Shown: positions 1 to 11,965, counted from the stretch's first letter. The stretch is DNA of 27,076 nt from Pelargonium nanum (GCA_036897485.1 JAYMTF010001029.1:1-27076); one strand, 5' to 3'. The notes: a model not told the origin generated them from the sequence alone. A program made the numbers and translations.

Positions 1-465
1 TGAATAAATGCATAAAAATACAAAAAAAAAATTAAGGGCATAAATGTCACTCAAAAATCCGAATGTTGGGAAAGTTAGCATGAATCATAAATATAATCTA
101 TAATATAGTATTTCGTTTTCAAGGTTTAGGGGTGATTTTAAATTACAGGAATCATCATTTTACATTCTCTCTCATATGACTAACTTTACACAAACACATG
201 AAAGTGAACTTTACCATTGACTTTGTCACTTTTCCCTGTAGAATCGGGGTACCAAACGACACCTTAATTATAATTTTAATATAAATGGTTAGTACAAATT
301 ATTATTAATTATGCTTAAAGGAGAATGATGATGATCATCTGCACTTTCATATCTGAAAAGATACCAACCATCTGCATCTCTTTTAAGATCATAATCTAAC
401 TGGTTTGTCGCATTGATTACTAAGTATACATTTTGATAAGATAAACCTATTTTTAACTACTAATT

Positions 466-731
466 ACTCTACAAAAATACTATGTTCTTCCTACAAAGTT
501 TTATGTCGCAAGTATATTGCAATAATGTCACAAAATCCTTTGAGAATATTGCAGCATATTTGAGACAAGAATGCGACGAATTGCCGATTATACGAATATT
601 GATATTTAACACCAATGTGACAATTTAGCAACAAATTTGCTACAAGTAAGCAACACGTTTGCGGTATAATATTGCGACAACTAAAATTTTGTGACAAAAT
701 TAGTGATCACAAGGTTGTCGCAATTGTGTAG
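466..731. mobile_element. Degenerate GTCGCAA-rich non-autonomous DNA transposon (CACTA-like MITE)
   Basis: The block begins with ACTCTACAAAAATAC and ends with a sequence whose reverse complement starts CTACACAATTGCGAC, which form imperfect inverted ends. Inside are repeated GTCGCAA/TTGCGAC and 'TTTGCNAC' motifs in both orientations, as in subterminal repeats of plant CACTA and related MITEs. There is no transposase ORF. Family assignment rests only on these motifs; a clear target-site duplication was not found. Confidence 0.35.
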
Positions 732-1074
732 AAAAGGAGATGTCGGCAGGGTACCACAAATTTGCAACATATTTGGGACTAAGAAAATTCCATCAGTAAT
801 GAGATAGTTGGGCCAACCGGCCTAGTTTACAATAACCATAAAATGATTTCAAGCCCAATTAATGAAGGAATTTCAGTTTCTATGCACTATGCAGGGAAAC
901 ATTTTGTAGCTAAACTGCAACTACGTAGGTTGACGTGGACCAAGACGATGTTGTTAGCAGATTGTTTTAGTTGGGCTTAGTTTTGAGTATTTGGGCTTTT
1001 GTTGAATGATTCAATAATGGGCTGAAAATGATATGTGGGCTTTCAGATTGTTTTGTTAACAATAAGATTTATTA

Positions 1075-1170
1075 GGCCAAACAGTTTACACGTTTTGGAT
1101 TCCCTTTGAGGTTTCGGGTTCGAATTTTTTTGACAACGATATGTGTAGCTCAACTGATAAATATATAAAT
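1075..1170 (+). repeat. SINE-like block, copy 1
   Basis: The string around 1090-1125 (CGTTTTGGATTCCCTTTGAG followed by a GGGTTCGAAT box) closely matches a second block at 17731-17765. GGTTCGAAT resembles the RNA polymerase III B box of tRNA-derived SINEs. The downstream 'GACAACGATATGTGTAGCTCAAC' is partly shared with copy 2 (ACAACGATGTG). A SINE origin is inference from box similarity and dispersal; no poly(A) tail or target-site duplication was identified. Confidence 0.3.
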
Positions 1171-2571
1171 AAATAATAGTTTTTAAATCCTCTCTTTGGC
1201 CCTTTGAAACATTGGTCACCCAAGATTGTAATTGTATTCTCTACTTAAATTTTAACACATATTCAGATAATATTATTAATTTGATGGACCAAGTTGTGTT
1301 TAGACAATACTTATTATAATTAAAATAAAATAAAACAAAACAATACTATAATGTGTTATTTTCGTCATGTATGATAATTTGAATGACACGTTGTTTTGGT
1401 AGCGAATGCTAATCCAGTGGAGCCTACAGAGGCTCGGTGTACGTAGTCGTAGCTGATCCGGTCTCACCATATAGATAAGCTATAAACTTATGTTTTCCAT
1501 AACTTGTCCTCTAACACAACACGGACCCCACTTAAATTTCCTAACGTCCACGTGTACCCTTTGCCATGTCAGCTTCTCACCGAAAGAAAACAAGTTTAAT
1601 GGATAAAAACGCTTTTAAATATGGAAAGTACGTTATTTACAAACGCTCTTAAAGGTAATTGTCTAACTACTAGATTTGCATCAAACGTGAGAGTAATAAT
1701 CGATTATAAGGGATTGGAACCACATCTCGTTAAAAGACGATTTTAGAGATAATTCTCGAGGAAAAAGTAGAGCGATAAGTTCTCAATGTCAAAAAATGAA
1801 GTCCTCTCCTCTTACAAATGAGATACTTACAAACTCGTGTTGACGTATGATTAGTTGTTAAAGTTACGAGGTCCATTTTGAGCTTCATAGTGAGATTGAT
1901 AGTTTCTCGGCTTCCCGCCTACCGTGAGTGTCGGGCGAGTCTTGGGACCTCCCCGTGTTCTCCAGGTGTCATGGTTTCGAATGAAACTTCTAAATCACTT
2001 TGGGTAGTGTTTTTGAGCTCCCATGTAGCTCTTTAGGTGTCGGGTGTGTAACTTTGGAGCTCCCTGATAATAGATTTTGTTTTTAGATGTCTGTGTCCTG
2101 TTATGCTTCTTGTGACTTCATGCGTCTGTTTTAGTTGCCTAACACCATGTTGATTTGGAAAAAAAAAAAAGAATTTTCAAAAAACTTAACCGTGTTAGTA
2201 ACGATGCATTTTATAAAAACATTTTGTACCTAATTAAAACAATCTAATGCCCTTGTAGATACGTGCACAACACAATTTTTTTCATGTAATTATTTGCAAT
2301 TTTCCCTCTATTTATTAATCAAATACAAATACAATACAACATACACGAAAATTAATCCACGACTTCAAAATACCAAATAACAATAATATATTTTTACTTA
2401 AATGCATAACATATCATTAATTTGATTGAATCCCAAGGTTCAAATTTTAGGTCAACGCTTATAATTTCTTTTATTTAATGCATTAGAAGGTGCTTGCGTA
2501 AACTGACACGCCATAAAAAGAAAAGGAATCTGAACATCACCACACCCTTAATCTACCTTTCATATTATTAG

Positions 2572-2903
2572 GAGCGTTCATGATTTGGGGTGGACCCAAT
2601 GTTTGGACTCAAATGGTTCGGTCCAAATAATTATTTTTATTTAATTTTGTATTATATAAAATTATTTATTTACATTTTTTAGTGATTTAGATTAAATTTT
2701 ATATACTATTTCTTTAAAAACAATTTCCATTAAAATGCATTTTTCTCGCATTCTTCTTCAAATTTTTGGTCTAATCGGTATGGTCCATAAATTTTCAATC
2801 CGTTCAATTCAAAACCGACCATTATTCGATCCGATCTTTTGTGCAACAACTCCTTAAAATTTGATCTGATCCGGTCCGAGTATGGACCGATGCCCACCCC
2901 TAA
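2572..2903. mobile_element. hAT-like MITE remnant
   Basis: The right end reads CGATGCCCACCCCTA, the complement of TAGGGGTGGGCATCG, a terminus seen on many plant hAT-like MITEs. The left end begins TAGGAGCGTTCATG and passes into GGGTGGACCCAAT. The interior is AT-rich and contains repeated 'GGTCCGA/CCGGTCC/GGTCGGT' type motifs in both orientations. No transposase is present. The boundary is approximate and the target-site duplication unclear. Confidence 0.4.
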
Positions 2904-3176
2904 TCGTATTAGAGAAAAAACAAACCCAATGATTTGTAATTGAAGTTTAAAACAACCATAATAATAGTGCAATCCCCAACTTTTTTATTAAGCTTTCCAA
3001 CAAACACCCCCATAAAAACAAAAGGCATCAGGGCTATTTTGGTAATTAAACGCATATTATTGAACCTACCTGCGGTGACGCGTGTGGTGGCTTCGCATAA
3101 ATCAAACCGAACACAGCATCGAGGACTTTTTATTATTTTTATTTTCTATTTTTTCCTCTCCTATTGGCTTTTATTT

Positions 3177-3261
3177 CCTCTCTCTCTCTCTCTCTTCGCG
3201 AGTCCTAGAGAATTCAACTCTCTCTCGTATCCATGAAAGCTCAACTCTTTTCGCGCACAAG
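3177..3261 (+). other. 5'-UTR exon 1 of the SANT-type gene, with CT-repeat
   Basis: A pyrimidine tract (CT repeat, about 3179-3195) of the sort common near plant transcription starts precedes a good splice donor, ACAAG|GTAAGC, with the exon ending at 3261. The exon carries an upstream ATG at 3233. The true transcription start is not visible, so the left boundary is a guess. No convincing TATA box was found just upstream, which would fit a TATA-less housekeeping promoter. Confidence 0.55.
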
Positions 3262-3448
3262 GTAAGCGAATCAACCCTCCTCGCCATCTCTGGCTCTCTT
3301 CTTCGTCTCTTACATGTATTTTTTTTTGTGTTTTTGTTATTTTTTGGGCAACACAGTAATATTAATAAGGTTGACATTAATCGAGGTCATTAGATGCGTA
3401 ACCATGAATACCCATTTGCCCAGGTTTGCTCCTCCACGTGGCTCTTAA
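3233..3448 (+). promoter_or_regulatory. Upstream ORF of 17 codons, split by 5'-UTR intron 1
   Basis: The ATG at 3233 opens a frame of nine codons plus two bases in UTR exon 1. If spliced 3261 to 3424 it continues as FAPPRGS and stops with TAA at 3446-3448, giving the peptide MKAQLFSRTRFAPPRGS. Only 21 nt then separate its stop from the main ATG at the first base of exon 3. Such an uORF would be expected to lower translation of the main frame. It depends on the inferred transcription start and splicing. Confidence 0.45.
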
Positions 3449-3469
3449 CGTTCGTCTTCTTCTCCGGAG
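3424..3469 (+). other. 5'-UTR exon 2 of the SANT-type gene
   Basis: A 46-nt segment is bounded by acceptor TTTGCCCAG|GTTTGC and donor TCCGGAG|GTGAGC, both close to consensus. The following intron (3470-4585) is T-rich and ends TTTTCTGCAG directly before the main ATG. This gives the gene two 5'-UTR introns. The exon assignment is by splice signals only. Confidence 0.5.
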
Positions 3470-4585
3470 GTGAGCGCTTCGTTCTGTAGCAATTACGTGT
3501 ATACGTGTGTTGTTTACGTTCTCTTTCTGTTCTGTTCTCTGGTTTTGATGTGTTTCACTGTTTGTTGCTGCGTTGTTTGTGAGTTCAATTTAATGGGTTT
3601 TTGTTAGAATTGTTACTGAGTAATGGGTACTTGTTTTTTTGAGCTTGATTGGTTTGGTTTAGTTTTTTGAATGCTGAGATTGTGTGTGTTTTGAGTGTTT
3701 GTTTCAGTTGGGTCTCTTTGATTTTGCTGTTTCATTTGTTTCTAGTGGTTTTGTTTTGTATGTGAATGTGTTTGGAAGCTTTGCGGAATGATGGTTCTGG
3801 GTTTAATAATGGATCTGGCTATGATTCTTTTTGTTGTCGAGTGATTAATGTATGTTCATGAATTCTGTTTAGGAGCTTGTTCATAATTCAGCACTCTAAT
3901 TGATCTACCTTGATGCCCAATCTTAATGTCTTATTATGCTGAATTTGAGTACACATTTGGGAACAAGTTCTGTTTTTTTCCGGTTGGGAGGAGGAAGTTT
4001 GGTGTATAAAAGTATGTTTGGAGTAATCGAGTCTGGCATTAGGTTAAACGTTGTTTGTTTGTATGATGGATGCATTGGCTAATGCTGTCATGTTTCAAAG
4101 ATCATAACTTGGTTAATTGCGCAAGCAGGAATCCATTAGAACTTATTAGGGGCATTGGGTTTGCTTTATAACGATAATGGAGTAATTTTAATGTTTGTTT
4201 AGACCATCTGGGTTTATGGTAAGTTGGCGATGGTGTTGAAACAATGTAACACTTGAAAATGTTCACATTGAGGCTATTGAAGAACCTAGAGTGTGGTTTG
4301 CAGTATGCAGGTATAACTTAGGATCCTCTTAGGTATTATTGAAACTTATATAGAAAGAAGAACCGGTCTTTAGCACGTACTTGGTTTGTACTTTGTAATA
4401 GATTTGCTGGTTCGTCTATCAGGACACATCTTTGTGTGTTCTATTCTTATTTCACGCTAGGAATGCAACGTACTTAATCTCCATCCCACCCCACCCCCTC
4501 CCTTGATTAAATGATATATTGCTAGTTCATCCTTGCACTAACTTTTGGATGCATATATTCAACTATGCATTTATATTTTCTGCAG

Positions 4586-7500
4586 ATGTATTCAATTATC
4601 ATGGCAAATGAAATGGAAGGCACAGCAGATGACTCTACTGGCCAGTTAGCTTCTCCATCCTCCTCTGGTGGAGATGATATTTTTGGAGACCCACAAGTAA
4701 CACCCCGAGTTGGGCATCAGTACCAAGCAGAAATCCCACCTCTCATAGCAGAGAACGAACGTCTGGAGCTTATAAAGAGACAAAATGGTGCAGATGTTGC
4801 AGCCGAAGTGTCACAGTCATTCTTACTGGGATTACCAATCCCAATTATGTGGACAAATGATGAAGTTGAAAACATCAATGGGACAGTAGAATTTGAGAAC
4901 AGCGAGGAGAGCCAGATTACTTCAAGCAACGAATGTACAACCCTTAAAGTAGAGCCTTTGGACGCTGTCTTGGGTGATGGGAGAGAATTAGAACAATCGT
5001 CAAACATACATTCTGGAGTGGGAGTTGACAAGATGGATATCGACTTGGTTACATCACAGGAATCGAAAACAAAAGTGAATCAAGCGGAGAAATGCTGCTA
5101 TCCCCTTCCTGGTTCTCTGGGTGAATCCTTGAGTGATATTGAGCGTGATGGTTTTCTCCTCGGTCTATATATATTTGGGAAGAATCTTATGTTGGTGAAG
5201 AGATTTGTTGAGAGTAAGCGAATGGGAGATATACTATCTTTCTATTATGGAAAGTTCTATAGGTCTGCTGAACATCGCAGATGGTCAGAATGCCGGAAGA
5301 TGAGAAGTAGACGGCGTGTACACGGACAAAAACTATTTACAGGATGGAGGCAACAAGAATTGCTGTCACGATTGATTTCTCGTGTTCCAGAGGAAATTCG
5401 AAATGTGTTGATTGAGGTATAGTCATTCCATGTGCATACGTTATCAGCTTATCATATTTATTTACATGAAACTTGATATGGAGAAATAGATAAATTAATG
5501 CATATACCCGCACACTTAACCCCCACATACAATATTCTTATTGAAATAATCAGGCTATTAGTTTTATATGCATTAATTTACAACAAAATTTGATATTGAT
5601 TATATCAAATGTTTCTTAGGAAGTTAGGATACACTTTCAGATTACTTCTATCATAGTCGAGGCTTCTTGTGTGGAAAATATTCTCATTTGCTATTGGTAT
5701 TCGTAATTTTTGAGGTCAAAATAATTTGTCACAGGCCTGAGAAGCATTCTATGTCATGTATAAAGAGGATATTCATAATATGTATCATGAAATTAAGGTT
5801 GTGGTTAAATGACATAAATTATACTTCAAGGGGCCAAGTCTAGAGTGTTGCGGTGCCTCTTGCTATTTTATAGTCACATCAAAAAACTAGATGGGTTTCT
5901 TCTTTTCAAGAGTACTTATTTCATATATGTAGCGTTTTATGATTTGTTTTCCTCTGTTTCTTTTTGTTTAGAAATGCACAGTTACTTCTCTAATTAATTA
6001 AAGTATGAAGCCAAAAAACAAAAGGAGAAATATCTCATTTCTATGCATGCCAGCTTACTCTGTTAATTGTCATATTTGATGTCCCATCATCGGTTCTTTG
6101 GGCTCCAAACTTCTGCACAAAAGAAACCTCAAAAACTCTGTTTTCATATACTCTCTGTTTTTTTTAGGTGCCTCTAAGATGCATGGTGTTTATGTTAAAT
6201 TTTAATAATTGGGCTACACATAATGGTTTGGGCTTCTCCTACTAAAAGGTCAACCTTATTAGTAAGGTTTGAGTTCCACCATTATATGTAGCTCATTCAT
6301 TTATATTTATCCAATGTGAGACTTTATCACCCACTTCAACAGTTTATACTATTTTGGGAAATATTTCTAGCTTTTAGGTGGCCATTGTGGCACCTGCCAT
6401 TATACTGGTTTCTGAGGCCATTGCTAATTACATAATCTGGAAAGCTAGTATTGCTTACATGAAAAACTTTGTAGTAATAACAAGTTACTAAAGATAGTTT
6501 TGAGAGAAATAAAATGCATTAATTAAGTGTTACTATTAGGTAATATTGGATTTAACATTTGAAGGTCTATGACATGCAATTCTAATGTTTGTCTTTTGTC
6601 CTGGTTTCATTAAAATTCCCAAGTATTTCACATAAGTTGTGATAAATTGCAGGGTTCTAAGAAATATGAAGAGGGAAAAGTGTCGTTTGAAGAATATGTA
6701 TTCGCTTTGAAGGATAATGTTGGACTTTCTACACTTATAGAAGTGGTGGGCATTGGTAGTGGGAAAAAAGATCTCACTGGCATTACCATGGAGCCAGTGA
6801 AGCCTAACCCTGTTTGTCCTGTTCGTCCAGAAATACCTACTGGAAAAGCTTGTTCTTCTCTTACATCAGAGGAGATCATCAAGTTTCTAACTGGAGATTT
6901 TAGGTTGAGCAAAGCTCGATCAAACGATCTCTTCTGGGAAGCTGTTTGGCCCCGTCTTTTAGCAAGAGGATGGCACTCGGAGCAGCCTAAGGATCACGGA
7001 ATATCTAGTTTAAAGCATTCATTGGTGTTTCTTATACCCGGTGTTAAGAAGTTTTCAAGGAGAAGGCTTGTGAAAGGTAACCACTACTTCGATTCTGTCA
7101 GTGATGTGTTGAATAAAGTTGCATCAGACCCAGGGCTTCTCGAACTTGAAGCTGAGGCAGCAAATGAAAGTGATAACAAGGAGCATCAGAGATGGGATGC
7201 ACCATTGGAACATGACTCTGGTGCTTTGTCAAAACAGCAACGCTATTGCTACCTCCAGCCACGTATTTCAAGTTCCAGTCAGAATGTAATGAAATTTACG
7301 ATAATTGATACCAGTTCGGTTAATGGAAAAGAACGACCTAAGGTGAGAGAGCTGAGGAGCTTGCCAATTGAAATTGCTAATGTATCTACCCCCTCTAGTC
7401 TTTCCAGTGAAAGTGAGCAAGATACATCTGAAGAGTCAGATGATGATGTAGAAGAAACTAATGCCACAAAACCTGCAGAGGATACGACTGATAGAGGAAA

Positions 7501-8449
7501 CTGTGCTGATTCGTCAGATTGTGTCACTAGCATCCTGAATAATGGCATGACTAATGGCCCAGATACAACCATTGTTGCGGTGGAAACTCATGATAGTCAA
7601 AGCACCAGTCTGTTCAATGACAAACAACCCGTGGAACCCATGAAGCATCAGGTAGATCGGAAGGTGAAATCAAGTCAGACAAATTATCTGGCCCCTGTAA
7701 AAAAATGTCAGAATTTCACAGCCTGTAGCCAGGGAGAATCAAGCCGCAGCACAGAACACATCTCTACAGTTACCAAGCTAAACGAAGGTGATTCTCGCTG
7801 CAGGTCCAACTCGCCCGATGCATGTGAGGATATGTTTTACCTAGTTGGCCCCTCTCACAACTTATCATCTGCCAGTTCTTTGGCCAAAGGCAGTCCAGAC
7901 GGGAGCAATGAAGGCATTGTTACCGGGATATGCCTTCATAGGCAACTGTCTCCAGAAAAACCTCAACCCCGTACACTGATTGACTTGAATCTTCCTCAAG
8001 TTTTGCCACATTCAGGAACTGATGAACCCTTTGTCATGAACATAATGCAGAACAATATCAACAATGATTCATCTGCAGACAAGTCATCCTTTTTAACTGA
8101 AACAGTCCAGCAGCTTGAGCCATTGAAACTCCCTGGTGCTGGGGCTATTACAGATCAGGATGCTACCATGAACAACCGGAGGCAAAGCACAAGGAACCGG
8201 CCTTTGACCACAAAAGCATTGGAAGCTCTTCAGTGGGGGTTCTTCAGCACACAGAAGAAAAGAAAAGGTGCAGAGGCTCCAGAAAATAACTCAAGGCCTT
8301 CCCGACGGGTCCGTAGAAGGACAACAGGTGTTGGTACAACTTCTGATAATGGCACGAGTAATGACATGTCAGACTCCAGGACAGAGGAGGAAATTCCTGA
8401 TGGAGTATTAGGGAGTAACAGTAACAACGATGCAAACTCCCATGTATGA
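4586..8449 (+). CDS. Plant ELM2/SANT-type nuclear protein, likely histone-deacetylase complex component
   Basis: Two coding exons, 4586-5416 and 6653-8449, joined at codon phase 0 (GAG|GTATAG ... TTGCAG|GGTTCT), encode 875 residues. Near the N terminus (about 34-53) is an ELM2-type motif, GDPQVTPRVGHQYQAEIPPL. A SANT/Myb-like region follows at about 183-230 (LSDIERDGFLLGLYIFGKNL, then GDILSFYYGKFYR). A conserved block GQKLFTGWRQQELLSRL and, in exon 2, FLTGDFRLSKARSNDLFWEA and GVKKFSRRRLVKGNHYFDSV match what I recall of Arabidopsis AT1G09040/AT1G09050/AT1G55050/AT2G47820. The C-terminal third is acidic and Ser-rich, with a basic stretch near 828-851 that could be a nuclear localisation signal. 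Related Arabidopsis SANT proteins are reported to associate with RPD3-type deacetylases such as HDA6; that role here is inference. ATG 4586 is the first base of the exon; ATG 4601 (MANEMEG) is an alternative start. The intron is 1236 bp. Confidence 0.87.
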
Positions 8450-8900
8450 TGCACAACATACTAATAAGTTAGGGGATTCAGAAACCTGGTCACTGGTTCA
8501 GTTGTTTAAAGGCTCCATAACCATGCAGTAGAGTGCAGAAACCTTTCTCCATAGGGCTGGCCTGAATTCAGAATAGGAGTTACTTTGGATGCACCGAGAT
8601 CTGCGTACTATATGCTAAGCTGATTTGCAGAAATGTGTTGCGTTCTGGTCGAGATTGGAATAAAGAAGGTTTTGCTTTTAAGAAGCCTGATGCCATCTTG
8701 ACTGAAATGAGTAAAACTGGTCATTTGGCTAGTTAAAATTGTTTAGTCTCTGAAACTCTGCAGCTTCACTCACATACATAAAGTTCACAGTTGGTGATTC
8801 TGTTGTAATAAGTGTAGCTTTGCTTATGGTATGTGTGATTGTAAAAGGCCTGATGCCAATAATGAATAGATAGTCATATGTTAGTTATATTAGTTTACTT
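8450..8900 (+). other. Probable 3'-UTR of the SANT-type gene
   Basis: The sequence after the stop is non-coding and moderately AT-rich. It contains an AATAAA at 8659-8664 and further A/T-rich near-upstream elements up to about 8870 (AATGAATAGA). The cleavage site is not determinable from sequence alone. Confidence 0.4.
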
Positions 8901-10360
8901 GGTATACAATACATACTTTATGTATTCTGCTATGAGAACATCTTAAACAGGGACTGTAACTTTTGGAAACTTGCCCCTCTCTTCTCTTCTACTATTTTAT
9001 TTGAATATGTTCTTTCTGAATATAAATTCGACAGGTCGTTCCTGTTTTCTCAGTAAGGTAAATATTATGATTTATATTCTCATGCCAGCATCAGGAGGTC
9101 TGGTTCTCTGAGAAGGTCCAATGAGTCTGCTCTTTTGTCAAGTAAGTTACTGCATCAACCTATTTATTCAGTATCCACATGTTTGCTGAGACTAATTTGA
9201 CATGTTGGTTTCAGATTGCTGCTCAAGATCCTTGGAAATTGTCAGTACTGGTTTTTTGTCTGCGTCTTGATGTGCATAATGAGGTAATTTATCTTAGTGT
9301 TGTACTTTCTCTTATATACTCCCGTGTGCATTTAGTGCAATCAACTCGTTTTGGTATTAACTAGTTTCTCGAAAGGAAAGTGGATGCTCATTTTAAACAA
9401 AACGAGTATGTTTTAGGCTTGTATGTTGAAGGTTCATCTCCGTGCCTCACATGTTTTGCTGTGGGACTTCTTGTCTGTATAGATACATAAGTGTATATGC
9501 GTACATTATTCTGATTTTATTTCTCTCGTCTTCTTTGTAGACATTGAAGAGAGACAAGTTAGGAATGGTCATGTACCTGATGTAGACCTTAGGCAATTGT
9601 TTAAAATAAGGGTTAAATACATATAGGAGCACAAATTTGAATCCCAAAACACTTAACTGACATTTGTTCTGCAACCTAAAACATGAAAGACCTATGTTTT
9701 CAATTTTCTTGCACAGTTATGTATGTAAAACACACATGACTATTCACACTATTATCATTCTCAAAATACCCCTAGGTATTATTATGGGTTCATATCATTT
9801 TGAGAGTTTCATCTGCAGAATTGTGGTTGGGCTTGAAAGGAAGGAAAGACCAAGGACTGCGGATGGGATCAATGATGACAATGGCGGTTGAAGGAATTGG
9901 AAGATCGATGTATCAAAATGAATGTGTGCACGGTCTCCTTCGTAGTTTGGTCATGCCAGAGTTATAACTTTCTGGATCTTGAATTTTGGTACAGCAATGA
10001 ACATAATATGTAATAAAACAAGATTCAAGTGACTGGGATATGCAGGTATTAAGGGTAAAAATGTCAATTTCAGTTAACAATGCGATTTCTAAAGTAGCAG
10101 TTTAAAAATCGGTTAAATAAAAATTGTTATTATGAATTTTACTTAAGTAATAGCAATAGATTAACCATGAATTGTCAAGTATAGTAAAGAATCATATCTT
10201 AATATTTTTATTATTTACAAGATTCACGAGTTACAAATAACTGTTACAAGTAATGTAGAAATAAACATTGATTAATTGTGTCATAGTATATAACTTGATG
10301 GGTTTATACAAAGTCTCTCTCTAGAGGCAATAATTCAGCAAGCAATATAGAAACAAAAAC
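8901..10360. other. Intergenic region with splice-like signals but no supported gene
   Basis: Several splice-like junctions occur on the plus strand (CTCAG|TAAGGTAA near 9050, TCAAGTAAGTT near 9140, TTTCAG|ATTGCTGC near 9213, TTTGTAG|ACATTG near 9541), but no long or conserved reading frame links them. They may be spliced 3'-UTR, a non-coding RNA or a decayed gene. The rest is AT-rich and featureless to my reading. Confidence 0.35.
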
Positions 10361-10363
10361 AAA

Positions 10364-11945
10364 TTAGAGCAATCCAATGGTTCGATTTGCCAAATCGTCT
10401 TCAGAAGTCAGCTGGCCTGTGTTGAGAACTCTGTCCACCAGCCCCTCATTTTCTTCTCCATTTTTTCCCTCATTTTCTCCTCCATTCACATCGTCTACCC
10501 ATATTAGAGAAATATATCACTCAATTACCCTAATGACTTAACATTAACACCCAAATAATTAATTTAAAAAAGAACTAATCCAACAATTCTCCCCCTAACA
10601 TTAAATCATTAGGAGCAATTAAATGACATATTGGTCTTGTATGACTGCCAATTGTATCCACATAAAAAGTTCAGACACAAAGTTCATATATTCTTTCAGT
10701 TACTTGTTTATATGTGTTCAGATTAATGACTACTTCTCTTATAATGGTTATATATTTTACTTTATTAGTTTAAATCTTGTTAGATTCAAACAAGGTTTTG
10801 AAATTTTACAGTTCCCATCACAACTTATTATGTCAAGTGATAAGTATGTGAAACTGTAGAAACTAAACTCTTTCGAGTAGATAAGACGGTCCAGTTGGAA
10901 TGCTGATTATATCCACATAAATTTCCACAAAAAAAGTTTCGTTTTGTATTAAGTTGCTTGCTCAATAGTGCATGTAGTGATTACATATTTTAGTATATTT
11001 GTTTAATTCCAATTAGATTCAAACAAGGTTTTGAAATTTTATGAGTTTTGTTCCCGTCACAACTTATTTTGAGTAAACTATTTTGAGTAACAGAGACGAT
11101 CCCAATAGAATTCTGAAGCTAAACTCTTGAGTAAGAGGACGGTACCGATAGAATTCTGAAGCTCAATTGATGCGATAACCTGAAAACTAAAACCATAACC
11201 CAAAACGAACTCAAACTATAATGTAAACAAAATTGAAATATCCAAACCAATCTCAGAATTGGAAAACCAGGAAGAACAAAGATTTTCCAGTTGAAACTGA
11301 TGATTCGAGTAAAATTTCAATGTATGCCCCTGTCTGAACCAATCGGAGTCTGATTTTTGCTATCAATCGGTTATTCGAGGGCATAGATCTAAGAAATTTA
11401 TGAGAGTGCTTGGAGGAAACCTGATGGATATTTGCAGAAGCATCCCCTCAAAACGCCTCCGACCAAGATATCAATTACAATATCCAGATCGAATCCATCT
11501 TCGCCTCCTAACTAAGTCAGATATGAAAACCGAAATCAATTCACAAGACTACTCTTGGAGGCGATCAATTTGAAATTAAATTTACAAAACAAAGAACACA
11601 AAACAATTTGAGAGCCAAATGATCAGATAATTGTAGTCTGAATTGTTTTAGTCGACACAATAAATTCCGATGAAATTCTCATCACTTCAATGACTCTGTT
11701 TATCGTCGATTCTATACAAAATCGCACAAAAATTTGAAAAAAGAAAATAAGAAAATTGAGAGAGGAGAGCTCAGAAGGATCCATTGGTAATTTTCTAATC
11801 ACAGAATGATCATAAAATAGGTAGTATATTCAACATCACAGCTCTTTCTCTCTAAACAAAAAACACAAACGACATGAAAAACAAGCCATACCAGACACCA
11901 GAGAGATGGAGAGGATACAAATTGAGGATTGCGAGAGAGATGGTT
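10364..11945 (-). other. Candidate unrecognised small spliced gene (minus strand)
   Basis: Downstream of a TATA box and teloboxes, a leader exon ends TGTCTG|GTATGG near 11892. A later segment carries a well-placed ATG (ACCAATGGATCC, about 11785) that opens MDPSELSSL. Two further segments look like exons. One is 11507-11421 (87 nt, TTAG|GAGGCG ... CATCAG|GTTTCC), reading GEDGFDLDIVIDILVGGVLR and on to KYPS. The other is 10494-10364 (GGGTAG|ACGATG to a TAA), reading DVNGGENEGKNGEENEGLVD through to ANRTIGLL. The one-base overhang G and the two-base start AC join to GAC (Asp), so the frame is kept. I do not recognise the protein, and the junction between the ATG exon and the 87-nt exon is not resolved. 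Introns contain internal direct repeats. This could be a real short gene, a non-coding transcript or chance. Confidence 0.3.
10640..11165. repeat. Degenerate direct repeats (about 240-250 bp period)
   Basis: AGATTCAAACAAGGTTTTGA with about 60 bp of similar flanks, ending in CACAACTTATT, occurs near 10782-10833 and again near 11015-11069. The motif 'TATCCACATAAA' occurs near 10656 and 10910. The motif 'AAACTCTT..GAGTA..AGACGGT' occurs near 10862-10890 and 11124-11145, with an extra copy of 'AGAATTCTGAAGCT' at 11107 and 11151. This indicates an old tandem duplication with a partial further copy. It lies in what would be an intron of the candidate minus-strand unit. Confidence 0.6.
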
Positions 11946-11965
11946 GTGATTGTACTGAAAACGAG

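Larger units (their letters stand above)
1..2570. other. AT-rich intergenic region upstream of the SANT-type gene
   Basis: No coding exon could be supported on either strand. The stretch holds repeat remnants: a GTCGCAA-rich MITE-like block near 466-731, a SINE-like block near 1075-1170, and a somewhat GC-richer segment around 1890-2150 that ends in a run of A at about 2160. That last segment could be the 3' end of an old retroposon, but no coding similarity was recognised. A sequence near 245-265 resembles the 'GTTTGGTACCCC' termini of common plant MITEs, without a matching partner end. Confidence 0.5.

Noticed and set aside
2730-3393. Small overlapping reading frames near the SANT gene promoter.
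   Set aside because: They fall in a MITE remnant and in the CT-rich leader, with no conserved protein features.
10560-10620. GGGGGAGAATTGTTGGATTAG (minus strand) resembles the polypurine tract and LTR start of a copia-type element.
   Set aside because: No second matching LTR, primer-binding site or gag-pol remnant was found in the flanks. The string alone is weak.
11281-11360. C/D-box snoRNA-like motifs (TGATGA ... CTGA) on the plus strand.
   Set aside because: The spacing is short, no terminal stem could be formed, and no guide complementarity could be tested.
11625-11700. C/D-box snoRNA-like motifs (GTGATGA ... CTGA) on the minus strand, inside the candidate telobox-driven unit.
   Set aside because: Flanking bases do not pair into a convincing terminal stem. 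It remains only a weak alternative for a non-coding role.
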